DNA of 21,929 bases from UBA6168 sp964423205 (GTDB taxonomy: Bacteria; Bacteroidota; Bacteroidia; Chitinophagales; Saprospiraceae). Positions 15,182 through 21,881 of the stretch are shown here, piece by piece. The stretch is from contig CAYRDX010000065.1 in the NCBI GenBank assembly GCA_964423205.1, positions 1-21,929 on the forward strand. Reading direction: 5' to 3'. The position numbers and the translations under genes are program-made. Positions within the stretch are counted from its first letter, which is position 1. Each line of letters starts with the position of its first letter. The notes below the pieces were generated by a model. The model ran no database searches. It saw only the letters and a program-made list of their open reading frames with translations, and had not been told where the DNA came from.

Positions 15182-15520
15182 TCACCCAAAAATCTCCAGG
15201 CAGTCATGTTGTTCATCCAGCAGAAAATGCTCGATGGAGTCGATATTTTGGAGTATAATTTCAGCGAGCCTGGCAGTGGAACAGTTGCCGGTGCGGAGCC
15301 AGATGATTTTTGGGGGAATGCCGTGTTCGAGTTGGATGTTGAAGAAGTCTTCGTCGAGGGTGAGAATGGCGTCGAAGTGGTTTAGCCGGGTATATTGGAA
15401 GATATTGAAATCATTGAAATCTGTAAGTCCTAATTCCCGGACATGGGTCATGTATGGCAGGTTTGAATGTATAAGCGGTATGAGCCGGAAAGAAATATTT
15501 TGGTCAACCAGAATTTTCAT
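15182..15520 (-). CDS. DUF5615 family PIN-like protein (probable toxin)
   Basis: This 112-residue protein fits the DUF5615 family: N-terminal MKILVDQNIS with Asp6, then HVRELGL, FDAILTLDEDFFN with acidic residues at 50-58, and IIWLRTGN. DUF5615 is a PIN-like fold with acidic residues typical of RNA-cleaving VapC-type toxins. It starts 15 bp after the upstream DUF433 gene, the standard gene order for this pair, with the antitoxin-like DNA-binding protein first. RNase activity is inferred from the family. The pair lies precisely between two ~328-bp direct repeats, suggesting it was acquired or duplicated together with them. Confidence 0.8.
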   Translation of the reverse strand: MKILVDQNISFRLIPLIHSNLPYMTHVRELGLTDFNDFNIFQYTRLNHFDAILTLDEDFFNIQLEHGIPPKIIWLRTGNCSTARLAEIILQNIDSIEHFLLDEQHDCLEIFG

Positions 15521-15535
15521 AACAGGCGGTACGGG

Positions 15536-15760
15536 TTAGGCTGCAACAGCAGTGCGTTGTTGGCGATTGGCTGCAAATTCGAGGGCGACAAGAATGTCAT
15601 TTTTGGTGAGTTCGGGAAAGTCGTTCAGGATTTCCTCGATACTCATACCGGAGGCGAGATAGCGCAGGATGTCTTCTACAGTGATGCGCATGTTGCGGAT
15701 ACAGGGTTTGCCGGAGCGCTTTCCCGGTTCGATGGTTATTATGCCTTTATAGATTGTCAT
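15536..15760 (-). CDS. DUF433 family protein (probable antitoxin)
   Basis: The 74-residue protein has the DUF433 pattern IYKGIITIEPGKRSGKPCIR, MRITVEDILRYLASGMS, IEEILNDFPELTKNDILVAL. DUF433 is a small winged/helix-turn-helix-type domain commonly paired with DUF5615 as a VapB-like antitoxin. I start it at 15760; an in-frame ATG at 15862 would add 34 residues that lie partly in the direct repeat and do not resemble the family. It is co-transcribed with the DUF5615 gene and probably autoregulates the pair, as is usual for type II systems; the latter is inference. Confidence 0.8.
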   Translation of the reverse strand: MTIYKGIITIEPGKRSGKPCIRNMRITVEDILRYLASGMSIEEILNDFPELTKNDILVALEFAANRQQRTAVAA

Positions 15761-15793
15761 AACATAATTTTTAGCGAAAATAAAGAAAAAATC

Positions 15794-15970
15794 ATGCAAA
15801 TCACCGCCACTCCGCTCCTTCCGCTTTTTCCGGTTTGCAACCGGAACTACGACGCACTTCACGAAAAGCCCGCATCTCTAACCCTGCAATGGCAGCTCGG
15901 CCCAACCGGTTTAAGCATCAAAACATCCAACAGCCCTGTGCCTTCGATGTGGTTCGATGTACTGCTGTAA
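15794..15970 (+). CDS. Small ORF of unknown function in repeat copy 2
   Basis: A 58-residue ORF starts MQITATPLLPLFPVCNRNYD and ends SMWFDVLL. I do not recognise it. It is divergent from the DUF433 gene with 33 bp between starts. All but its first ~14 codons lie in the 328-bp direct repeat; in copy 1 the same codons have lost this 5' end, being preceded by the left-end cassette motif instead. The preserved sequence in both copies may reflect recent duplication rather than selection. Confidence 0.3.
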   Translation: MQITATPLLPLFPVCNRNYDALHEKPASLTLQWQLGPTGLSIKTSNSPVPSMWFDVLL

Positions 15971-16159
15971 AACTAAAGTTCCGGCCACTTCACCAATCCT
16001 GCATGAACGGATACACAATTATATTGTTGATGCTGTTTTTTTTTGATGCCGTCGAGGCAGGGAATGTCACTTGATGCGAAGGCGCAGAAGTGCCGGTTCC
16101 CGAATCCTTGTGGACGACAGCAGCAGGCTGTATTAAATGGAAAACCGAGGGCCAGCGGG
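15834..16159 (+). repeat. ~328-bp direct repeat, copy 2
   Basis: It is a near-identical copy of 14839-15167. The poly-T run has 9 T instead of 12, keeping the small signal-peptide-like ORF (16003-16074, MNGYTIILLMLFFF start) in frame. The first ~200 bases appear identical between copies. It includes a right-end motif at 16098-16115 (TCCCGAATCCTTGTGGAC, one mismatch), but its left side lacks the GTCCACGAGG motif, having CGCTTTTTCCGG in its place. Confidence 0.9.
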
Positions 16160-16208
16160 TTTACTTTTTGCCCCTTTAGCCCTTCGGGCTTCTGGGTTGC
16201 CTTTTTAC

Positions 16209-16379
16209 TTAGGAATTGTGGCTGACAGGCGCTTGCTTTTTCAACAATTTAGCGTATTTCTTGCGTATAGCAGCCAATCTTTGCTCCCGCAATTCAGGAT
16301 TTGCTTCATATGCTGCATGGTGCTTATCACGGATTTCTCGCATCATTTTGACTGCATCAAATTCTTTCTTAGTCTTCAT
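16209..16379 (-). CDS. Small charged protein partner of the PIN gene (probable antitoxin)
   Basis: A 56-residue ORF starts at ATG 16379 and ends at TAA 16209. It is highly charged and helical: MKTKKEFDAVKMMREIRDKH at the N-terminus, then EANPELREQRLAAIRKKYA and a Lys-rich tail. It overlaps the 3' end of the PIN gene by 11 bp, so translation is probably coupled. Small basic/acidic helical proteins of this size next to a PIN gene are typically antitoxins. Here the order is toxin first, opposite to most VapBC operons. The function is inferred from context. Confidence 0.65.
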   Translation of the reverse strand: MKTKKEFDAVKMMREIRDKHHAAYEANPELREQRLAAIRKKYAKLLKKQAPVSHNS

Positions 16380-16839
16380 CTTCGTCAAATTTTAAAATTT
16401 CTCTTGGAGTCCGTATCTCTAAAATCGAATATCCACTCTTTAGATTTACGGAATTATACAATCTGATCCGGTCGAGATTGACAATATGCTTGAAATTCCA
16501 GCTTGCCATTACATTCACCTGATAGACCGTTTCGATGGCAATATGAAGTGCATCTTCAAAGAATCTCCTGGAAACAGCATTCTCTTTGATGTATTGCTCT
16601 GCCAATTGCTTCGTTTCAGCATCAGATGATATAACGCGAATAAAGGCTTCAGGAATGGACCAAAAATTATCCTGAACCCTTTGTGGAGCATCAGTTAATT
16701 CATCGAGTGTAATATCCGATACAATGGCTAATCTTTTTCCTGCCCTGAAATCATCGAATAGCATGTTGGACCATTCTTCAAATTCAACATCAAAGCAGCC
16801 GCCAATAACTGAAGTATCTATGTAAACACTCTGTTTCAT
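16369..16839 (-). CDS. PIN-domain protein (VapC-like)
   Basis: The 156-residue protein opens with SVYIDTSVIGG, the first PIN-domain strand with Asp8 as a metal ligand. SDITLDELTDAP in the middle and FFEDALHIA, then VMASWNFKHIVN, supply the further acidic and C-terminal PIN motifs. PIN proteins of this length are usually VapC-type ribonuclease toxins. ATG at 16839 is preferred over the TTG one codon upstream. Two -7-like boxes lie 20-35 bp upstream. It is followed by an overlapping 56-residue gene, the likely partner. Whether it is active as a toxin cannot be told from sequence. Confidence 0.8.
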   Translation of the reverse strand: MKQSVYIDTSVIGGCFDVEFEEWSNMLFDDFRAGKRLAIVSDITLDELTDAPQRVQDNFWSIPEAFIRVISSDAETKQLAEQYIKENAVSRRFFEDALHIAIETVYQVNVMASWNFKHIVNLDRIRLYNSVNLKSGYSILEIRTPREILKFDEDED

Positions 16840-16858
16840 CAAAATCCAATTATCTGTT

Positions 16859-16874
16859 CAAAGATACAAAAGTA
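16859..16874 (-). promoter_or_regulatory. Putative -7 boxes of the PIN gene
   Basis: Two adjacent minus-strand matches to TAnnTTTG are present: TACTTTTG (16867-16874) and TATCTTTG (16859-16866), 20 bp or more upstream of the ATG at 16839. Confidence 0.4.
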
Positions 16875-16952
16875 AACCTGATGTCGCACTGTAGCACCCG
16901 CTCGCCCCCAAATCTACCAACTCCGAAATCACCTACACCTCCTGCTCCTGCC

Positions 16953-16989
16953 GTCCACGAGGATTCGGGACGGGATTTGCAGCCGGAAC
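16953..16989 (+). repeat. Cassette left-end sequence, copy D
   Basis: GTCCACGAGGATTCGGGA followed by CGGGATTTGCAGCCGGAAC repeats the sequence at 14816-14852 with two A/G differences. It adjoins the RHS fragment and faces the inverted motif at 17695-17712. Confidence 0.85.
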
Positions 16990-17084
16990 GTAACCAACCG
17001 ACCAATTCCTTATATTCCAATCTAACAGCCAGAGCTAACTTTGCGTGGGCTCCGTTTTTATATCCTGCGAGCAAAGTATGAAGT

Positions 17085-17690
17085 TCAGTCAATTTTGTTG
17101 CCGGGATTTTTTCCAGAGTAGTTTTCAGCCAAGCGCTCCCGGTAGTCGTAACTGTACTTGGCGAGATGGGTGTTGATTCCTCCTACTTCCAGCAGTAAAT
17201 CCGTTTTTCGACCGGCATGGTCGTTCAGGTAGTTCGTCTTGATGGTCTGATTGCCGGTGGACGAAGCCGAACCGGGCAGATGCGTCCTGGTGGAAAGCAT
17301 CAGAAAATCGCTAAAGTCGTAAGTGTTGACCATGGTTTCGGCATAGGCATTGGTGCTATTCAGGTAACTGTTTCCCTGGGTCTGGGTGATGCGACCGTAA
17401 GCATCATAAGTAAAGGTGCTGTGCAGCCAGGTGCCTGTTCCCAGCACGCGGTTTTCGTTCCGCCGCACCCGCCCCCTGAATTGTGGTAAACTGGCCAGGT
17501 TGAGTTGGGTATTTCCATCGTAGCCGTCGTAGAAGTTTTTGCTTGCAGTTCCAAAAAGCTAAAGGAAGCGTTGGGGTCGGACGGGAAGCCGCTCACCAGG
17601 CCTATTTCAAAAACGCGGCCGTAATCGTCGTATTTATGGCCTGTGCACTGGCCGGAAGTGACCATGCTTGATGATAAGGCGCAGTAGTGC
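17085..17690 (-). pseudogene. RHS/YD-repeat protein fragment, frameshifted
   Basis: About 200 residues of an RHS-type YD-repeat shell protein are encoded in two frames. The upstream part reads GHKYDDYGRVFEIGLVSG and DPNASFSFLELQAK; the downstream part NFYDGYDGNTQLNLASLPQF, TYDAYGRITQTQ, TNYLNDHAGRKTDLLLEVGG and YDYRERLAENYSG, ending at 17085. A one-base loss in the A run at 17536-17540 joins the frames: six A would read AKNFYDG. RHS proteins have 1000-3000 residues, so only a small internal piece remains. It is bracketed by inverted copies of the 18-bp cassette motif (16953-16970 and 17695-17712). It is probably debris from a polymorphic-toxin locus, matching the nearby orphan toxin tip. Confidence 0.75.
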
Positions 17691-17694
17691 CGGT

Positions 17695-17712
17695 TCCCGA
17701 ATCCTCGTGGAC
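17695..17712 (-). repeat. Inverted 18-bp motif, copy E (right end)
   Basis: TCCCGAATCCTCGTGGAC is the exact reverse complement of 16953-16970. Surrounding sequence from 17668 (CTTGATG then AAGGCGCAG and AGTGCCGGT) to 17757 (GCCAGCGGGG) matches the right ends at 15078-15167 and 16070-16159. Confidence 0.8.
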
Positions 17713-17803
17713 GGCAGGAGCGGTTCATATTATATGGAAAAGACCGGGGCCAGCGGGGGACTTGTAACAACTGGTAGACTTGCGCCAACTGGTGCAAAAG
17801 CTC

Positions 17804-18031
17804 CTATTCGGGGCTTCGCTCTTGTATCGCTACTAATACATTTTCTCCCTCAAGATTTTGTTCTTCTACCAAGACATAAGTACCTGGTGTAAATTCCCAA
17901 ACTTCATCTTCGGGGTCATAGATTTCAAAACCTTGTACTTCATAAATATTGCTCTCAATTTCTATTGCTGGAACTGGTCTATAAACCTTAGTACCTTCTT
18001 CTAAAAGCTGGATATAAATATTTCTCTCCAT
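17804..18031 (-). CDS. Probable immunity protein of the E5-like toxin
   Basis: A 75-residue acidic protein starts MERNIYIQLLEEGTKVYRPV, continues GFEIYDPEDEVWEF and PGTYVLVEEQ, and lies 5 bp downstream of the E5-like toxin fragment on the same strand. Small acidic proteins placed directly after a polymorphic-toxin tip are normally the cognate immunity. Its acidity suits binding a basic, RNA-cleaving toxin domain. I do not recognise a named family with certainty. The ORF appears intact and ends just before the right-end repeat at 17757. Confidence 0.65.
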   Translation of the reverse strand: MERNIYIQLLEEGTKVYRPVPAIEIESNIYEVQGFEIYDPEDEVWEFTPGTYVLVEEQNLEGENVLVAIQERSPE

Positions 18032-18036
18032 AAGGC

Positions 18037-18645
18037 TTAATATTTGAATCCAGGGCCTCCTACGTGTAGAAGCTCCTTTGTTACGTTATCAATAACTACT
18101 GATTGCCCTGTTTTTGGATGTACATATCTTGTTGCCGAATTGGCTTTGTTTACCATATTCACTGCATCAAATCTTTTACCTTTTGTTACTGCCTCTGTAA
18201 TTTGTTCAGCCGTCCAACCTCGTTTAGATAATTGCCCTGCCCACTTGGCTTCGGTCTTGAATGCTCCATAAACCCAACTTCCTCCCCCCTTAGTAGCACC
18301 ATTGCCTAATACTTTTATCGGTCGAGTTAACTTTAATTTTCTTGGCCAAATGGGTCTAAAGGTACCCCCAGAGCTAAACCCACTTATTATTAACACATAA
18401 TCTACCATATCAAATACTTCTTGCCATTCCTCTGACATTGAATTGACATCTAATCCATCTTCAAGAAATATTTGTTGACCACGAATAGTAAGGTGCCCCC
18501 AATGTATTGATTCGCCAACTCTGTAACCATGCCCAGATACTTCTTTTCCAGTAATCGGTAATCCTTTTATATCTCCATCTCTTCCTTGAATCCCATCACT
18601 AGAATAATAAATATTCTTATCAGGTACCGCTGTGCGGGCGGTAAA
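18037..18645 (-). pseudogene. RHS-type toxin tip with colicin-E5-like RNase domain, 5'-truncated
   Basis: The last ~70 residues fit the colicin E5-type ribonuclease domain: QLSKRGWTAEQITEAV, GKRFDAVNMVNKANSATRYV, HPKTGQSVVIDN and HVGGPGFKY. Colicin E5 cleaves anticodon loops of tRNAs for Tyr, His, Asn and Asp; members occur at the C-termini of RHS, CDI and other polymorphic toxins. The frame is open from an in-frame TGA at 18646-18648, so ~130 residues precede the RNase domain (DGIQGRDGDIKGLPITGKEV, SIHWGHLTIRG). They read as genuine protein, but no start codon is present before the Met at 18438. The RHS shell and secretion parts are lost, so this is an orphan tip; translation from 18438 (133 residues) would include the whole nuclease domain. 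Confidence 0.75.
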
Positions 18646-18648
18646 TCA

Positions 18649-18878
18649 ATGCTTCGCTCGCAAGCAAAAACCCCTGCCTCCTGCCGTTCGGCAGTTGTGC
18701 AAAAATTTTCCACACCGCCAACCGTAACAGTTAGTCAATGGATTTTATTTAAGAAAAAAAAATTGGGAAACGCATTTTAAAAGAAGCACACATTGCACGC
18801 ATTGACTTTGCCCCCAAATGTACAAGCTCTACACATGGGCAAAGTCAAAAGAGGCATCACCACTTTGTATTACTTTGC
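18649..18878. other. Gene-free stretch between the toxin tip and lysR
   Basis: No convincing coding sequence is seen. It contains the palindrome CTGCCGTTCGGCAG (18681-18694) and a long inverted repeat at 18802-18848, described separately. It probably holds remains of the lost RHS gene or of an insertion. Confidence 0.5.
18802..18848. repeat. Inverted repeat downstream of lysR
   Basis: TTGACTTTGCCC (18802-18813) and GGGCAAAGTCAA (18837-18848) form a perfect 12-bp stem; ATGT and ACAT extend it with bulges. It begins 30 bp after the LysR stop. It could act as a transcription barrier, but no U run follows. Confidence 0.7.
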
Positions 18879-19802
18879 CTAATACTTCTCAATCCAGTCA
18901 AATTTTTCTTTGATTATGTTTTGCTTTTCTTTTCTGATGTAATTAAGATAAGAAGACGCAACCGGAGAAAGTTGTTTTCCTTTCAGCCAAATTAAAAACC
19001 ATGTTGACTTGATTGGGAAACCTTTCACAGGTATTATTTGCACCTCATGATTCAGCAATTCATTCTTAATTCCTATCAGCGGCATTATAGAATAACCAAG
19101 TCCGGCTATAACCGCTTGCTTTACGGCTTCGTTGCTGGTTAATTCCATTTTCTTTTTTACGGGAAGATTATTTTGCCTGATAAATTTTTCCATCACTTGC
19201 CTCGTGCCGGAACCCTGCTCACGGTATATGATGGGAATAGTTTCAAATATTTTTTTGTCGTGCTTTCTGCGTTTAAACATTTTGTTGTGATAGCCTATTA
19301 CATACAATTTGTTTTGCATCAGCTCCACCTTGTCTACCTGTAAAGTTTCGGGTAATGCACTCACCAGTGAAAAGTCCACTTCATTTTTTTCCAAACTCTC
19401 CAGCACTCTGGCTTTGTTGGTCACATCCATCTGTAACTCAACACCTTCATGATTTTTCAAATAGCCCGCAAGAAAATACGGGGCCACGTACGTACCGGTG
19501 GATACCACCGACATTTTCAGTTTTCCTGCTAGTTGTCCTTTGTGAGCATGCATCTTAAGATTGATGGTATGAATCTCCGTGAGAATTGTTTCAGCGGCAG
19601 CGGCGATTTCTTTCCCGAAGTCGGTCAGAAAAATTCTCCTCTTCACTACTTCTGTCAACGGAACATCAAATTGCCTCTGGAAATTTTTCAGTTGAATGGA
19701 AACTGCCGGTTGCGTGAGATGAAGTTCTTCTGCAGTTTTGGTAACGCTTAATGTTTGCGCCACTTTCAGAAATATTCGTAATTGGTTTAAAGTATAGTAC
19801 AT
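18879..19802 (-). CDS. LysR-family transcriptional regulator
   Basis: The 307-residue protein has the N-terminal LysR winged helix-turn-helix (residues ~1-60: TLNQLRIFLKVAQTLSVTKT, AEELHLTQPAVSIQLKNFQ, FGKEI). A periplasmic-binding-type effector domain follows (about 90-295), with EQGSGTRQVMEKF resembling the effector-contact loop of CysB/CbbR-like members. The gene is divergent from the isocitrate dehydrogenase, with 94 bp between starts, a layout that often indicates control of the neighbour and of itself. The effector is unknown; the CbbR-like character would suit a metabolite of central carbon metabolism, but that is inference. Confidence 0.9.
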   Translation of the reverse strand: MYYTLNQLRIFLKVAQTLSVTKTAEELHLTQPAVSIQLKNFQRQFDVPLTEVVKRRIFLTDFGKEIAAAAETILTEIHTINLKMHAHKGQLAGKLKMSVVSTGTYVAPYFLAGYLKNHEGVELQMDVTNKARVLESLEKNEVDFSLVSALPETLQVDKVELMQNKLYVIGYHNKMFKRRKHDKKIFETIPIIYREQGSGTRQVMEKFIRQNNLPVKKKMELTSNEAVKQAVIAGLGYSIMPLIGIKNELLNHEVQIIPVKGFPIKSTWFLIWLKGKQLSPVASSYLNYIRKEKQNIIKEKFDWIEKY

Positions 19803-19827
19803 ATAATATTTTTTATGGAAAACATTA

Positions 19828-19835
19828 CAAAGATA
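19828..19835 (-). promoter_or_regulatory. Putative -7 box of the lysR gene
   Basis: TATCTTTG on the minus strand matches TAnnTTTG exactly, 26 bp upstream of the ATG at 19802. No convincing -33 element is seen. Confidence 0.45.
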
Positions 19836-19896
19836 AATAAAAATTTATAAAATGTAATTCGGATTTTTGTGCCGTTAAATAAAAATTAAAAAAAAC

Positions 19897-21333
19897 ATGC
19901 AACGAATTACGGTAGCAAAAGGCGATGGCATCGGGCCTGAAATTATGGATGCCGCTCTCTCTGTTATTAAGGCAGCAGGCGCTCAAATCGAAATTGATGA
20001 AATTGAAGTAGGTGAAAAAGTTTACTTAGCAGGAAACACATCCGGCATTGCCAAAGAATCGTGGGACATTATTCGCAGAAACAAAATATTTCTGAAAGCT
20101 CCCATCACTACACCGCAAGGCGGGGGTTACAAAAGTTTGAATGTAACTACCAGAAAATTTTTAGGACTTTATGCCAACATACGTCCCTGCATCAGTTTGC
20201 ATCCGTTTGTAAAAACCAAACATCCGCAAATGAATATAGTAATTGTTCGTGAAAACGAAGAAGACTTGTATGCAGGCATCGAACATCAGCAAACAGACGA
20301 AGTAGTGCAGTGCTTAAAACTCATTAGCCGCCCCGGTTGCGAAAAAATTGTTCGCTACGCTTTTGAATACGCCAAGCAATATGGCAGAAAAAAAGTGACC
20401 TGCTTTACCAAAGACAACATCATGAAGCAGACTGACGGATTGTTTCACCAAGTGTTTGATGAAATTGCAAAAGAATATCCCGAAATTGAAAACGAGCATT
20501 GGATAATTGACATTGGTGCAGCCAAAATGGCTGATACACCCGAGGCATTTGATGTAATAGTAATGCCTAACTTATATGGTGATGTATTGAGTGATGTGGC
20601 TGCACAAATTGCCGGTTCGGTGGGACTTGCCGGTTCGGCAAACATTGGTGAAGAATGTGCCATGTTTGAAGCCATACATGGTTCGGCACCACGAAGAGCC
20701 GGACAAAATATGGCAAATCCTTCCGGCTTGTTGCAGGGCGCCATTCAAATGCTGGTTCACATTGGTCAAACCACCGTTGCTGAAAAAGTGCAAAACGCCT
20801 GGCTTAAAACTATTGAAGATGGCATACACACCTACGATATTTTCAAAGAAGGAATCAGTGTGCAAAAAGTGGGGACAAAAGAATTTGCCTTAGCGGTTAT
20901 CAATAATCTCGGGCAAAAACCTTTGCAGTTAACCCCGGTAACTTACAATAGCAACACCACACTGAATTTACCCAAATACCAACGAAAAGCTTCACGAAAA
21001 AAGGAACTTCAGGGAGTTGATTTGTTTGTTCACTGGAATGGAAACAGCGCTGACCAACTGGCAGAAATGGTAAAGCAAATAAATACAGCTGATGTGCAAT
21101 TAAGCATGATTACCAACCGCGGAATAAAAGTTTATCCCGATGGTTTCCCTGAAACCTTTTGCACTGACCACTGGCGCTGCCGCTTCAAACCGGTCGAAGG
21201 AAAAACAATCACTAAGCAGGATATCATACAATTGCTGAAAAAAGCCGATGAAAAAAATATAGACATCATTAAAACGGAAAACCTATATGCCTTTGACGGG
21301 AAGCCTGCGTTTTCACTTGGGCAAGGACAATAA
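19897..21333 (+). CDS. icd: NADP-type isocitrate dehydrogenase with C-terminal extension
   Basis: The 478-residue protein oxidatively decarboxylates isocitrate to 2-oxoglutarate in the TCA cycle. The beta-decarboxylating dehydrogenase core shows GDGIGPEI (9-16), SLNVTTRKFLGLYANIRP around 80-97, ENEEDLYAGIEH (119-130), TKDNIMKQTDGLF (171-183) with the catalytic Lys, LYGDVLSDVAAQIAGSVGLA with metal-binding Asp residues and FEAIHGSAPR. A ~140-residue C-terminal domain (from about 335) is typical of the Thermus/Rickettsia-type NADP enzyme of about 480-500 residues and absent from 3-isopropylmalate dehydrogenases. NADP preference is inferred from the type. It lies divergent from the lysR gene and upstream of an insertion sequence that starts 31 bp after its stop. 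Confidence 0.9.
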   Translation: MQRITVAKGDGIGPEIMDAALSVIKAAGAQIEIDEIEVGEKVYLAGNTSGIAKESWDIIRRNKIFLKAPITTPQGGGYKSLNVTTRKFLGLYANIRPCISLHPFVKTKHPQMNIVIVRENEEDLYAGIEHQQTDEVVQCLKLISRPGCEKIVRYAFEYAKQYGRKKVTCFTKDNIMKQTDGLFHQVFDEIAKEYPEIENEHWIIDIGAAKMADTPEAFDVIVMPNLYGDVLSDVAAQIAGSVGLAGSANIGEECAMFEAIHGSAPRRAGQNMANPSGLLQGAIQMLVHIGQTTVAEKVQNAWLKTIEDGIHTYDIFKEGISVQKVGTKEFALAVINNLGQKPLQLTPVTYNSNTTLNLPKYQRKASRKKELQGVDLFVHWNGNSADQLAEMVKQINTADVQLSMITNRGIKVYPDGFPETFCTDHWRCRFKPVEGKTITKQDIIQLLKKADEKNIDIIKTENLYAFDGKPAFSLGQGQ

Positions 21334-21436
21334 CATTAAGCCTAAATCCCAGAGTTAAAAAATAGAAAGAACGCCTAAAGTGTTGTAAATTAGAGTGATA
21401 TAACAAATTACTTCACTTTTCAAGCGGCGTTCTTTC

Positions 21437-21881
21437 ATGAAAAAATTTGATGTCGAATATACGAGCGATAATTTACAATCCAATAGTGGATTGATATTTA
21501 CCGGTAATATTTTTCAGCAGTCATTTTTCAAAGACCTGCTCTGCTCATAGAAGCAGGCTGTAGCCACCCCGAGTACTCGGGGTGGCTACAGGCTGTTTTT
21601 CTGACCAGGAAATTCTGCTTTCCCAATTGGGTTTATTGAGCCTTGGACACAGTGAATTCGAAGACATTGGCCAATACTATTCTGATGAATTCTTTGCCAG
21701 GGCTCTTGGTATCAGAGCTGTTCCCTCAAAAGAAACCCTTCGCCAACGCCTGGACAAACTCGCCGGTGGTAAACGGACAAAACTGTTTTCTTCACTGCAA
21801 CAAGCCAATATTCAACTGCTTAAGAAGCACAAGGCAGCGATTGCTCCAATTTTTTCCAACGGCTCAAGCTGTAGGCGATAG
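21437..21881 (+). pseudogene. IS1380-family transposase, frameshifted and interrupted
   Basis: The first frame starts MKKFDVEYTSDNLQSNSGLI and ends after FFKDLLCS at a TAG (21548-21550). The continuation in another frame reads LIEAGCFSDQEILLSQLGLL, then HSEFEDIGQYYSDEFF, ALGIRAVPSKETLRQRLDKL, ending NGSSCRR. The second string is typical of IS1380 transposases, just before their DDE core. A two-base gain near CTGCTCTGCTC explains the frame change, and a 35-bp addition containing a perfect palindrome (21558-21591) breaks it again. After about 21862 the sequence no longer resembles IS1380, so the element may be joined to something else. Inactive as it stands. Confidence 0.7.
21558..21591. repeat. 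Perfect 34-bp palindrome inside the transposase
   Basis: CTGTAGCCACCCCGAGT is followed immediately by its exact reverse complement, ACTCGGGGTGGCTACAG. CAGGCTGT occurs directly on both sides (21554-21561 and 21589-21596), like a target duplication produced when a small palindrome inserted. Confidence 0.9.

Noticed and set aside
15761..15862. Longer DUF433 protein starting at 15862
   Set aside because: The added residues lie partly in the 328-bp repeat and are not part of the DUF433 domain.
16160..16208. Terminator from the AGCCCTTCGGGCT hairpin after the PIN-partner gene
   Set aside because: The hairpin is short and no T run follows in the minus-strand direction.
16850..17092. 80-residue minus-strand ORF downstream of the RHS fragment
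   Set aside because: It crosses the left-end motif and reads as low-complexity Gly-rich sequence; no family resemblance.
19836..19896. Promoter for isocitrate dehydrogenase
   Set aside because: GATTTTTG near 19862 is close to the -7 consensus, but there is no -33 partner and the region is AT-rich, so the match is weak.
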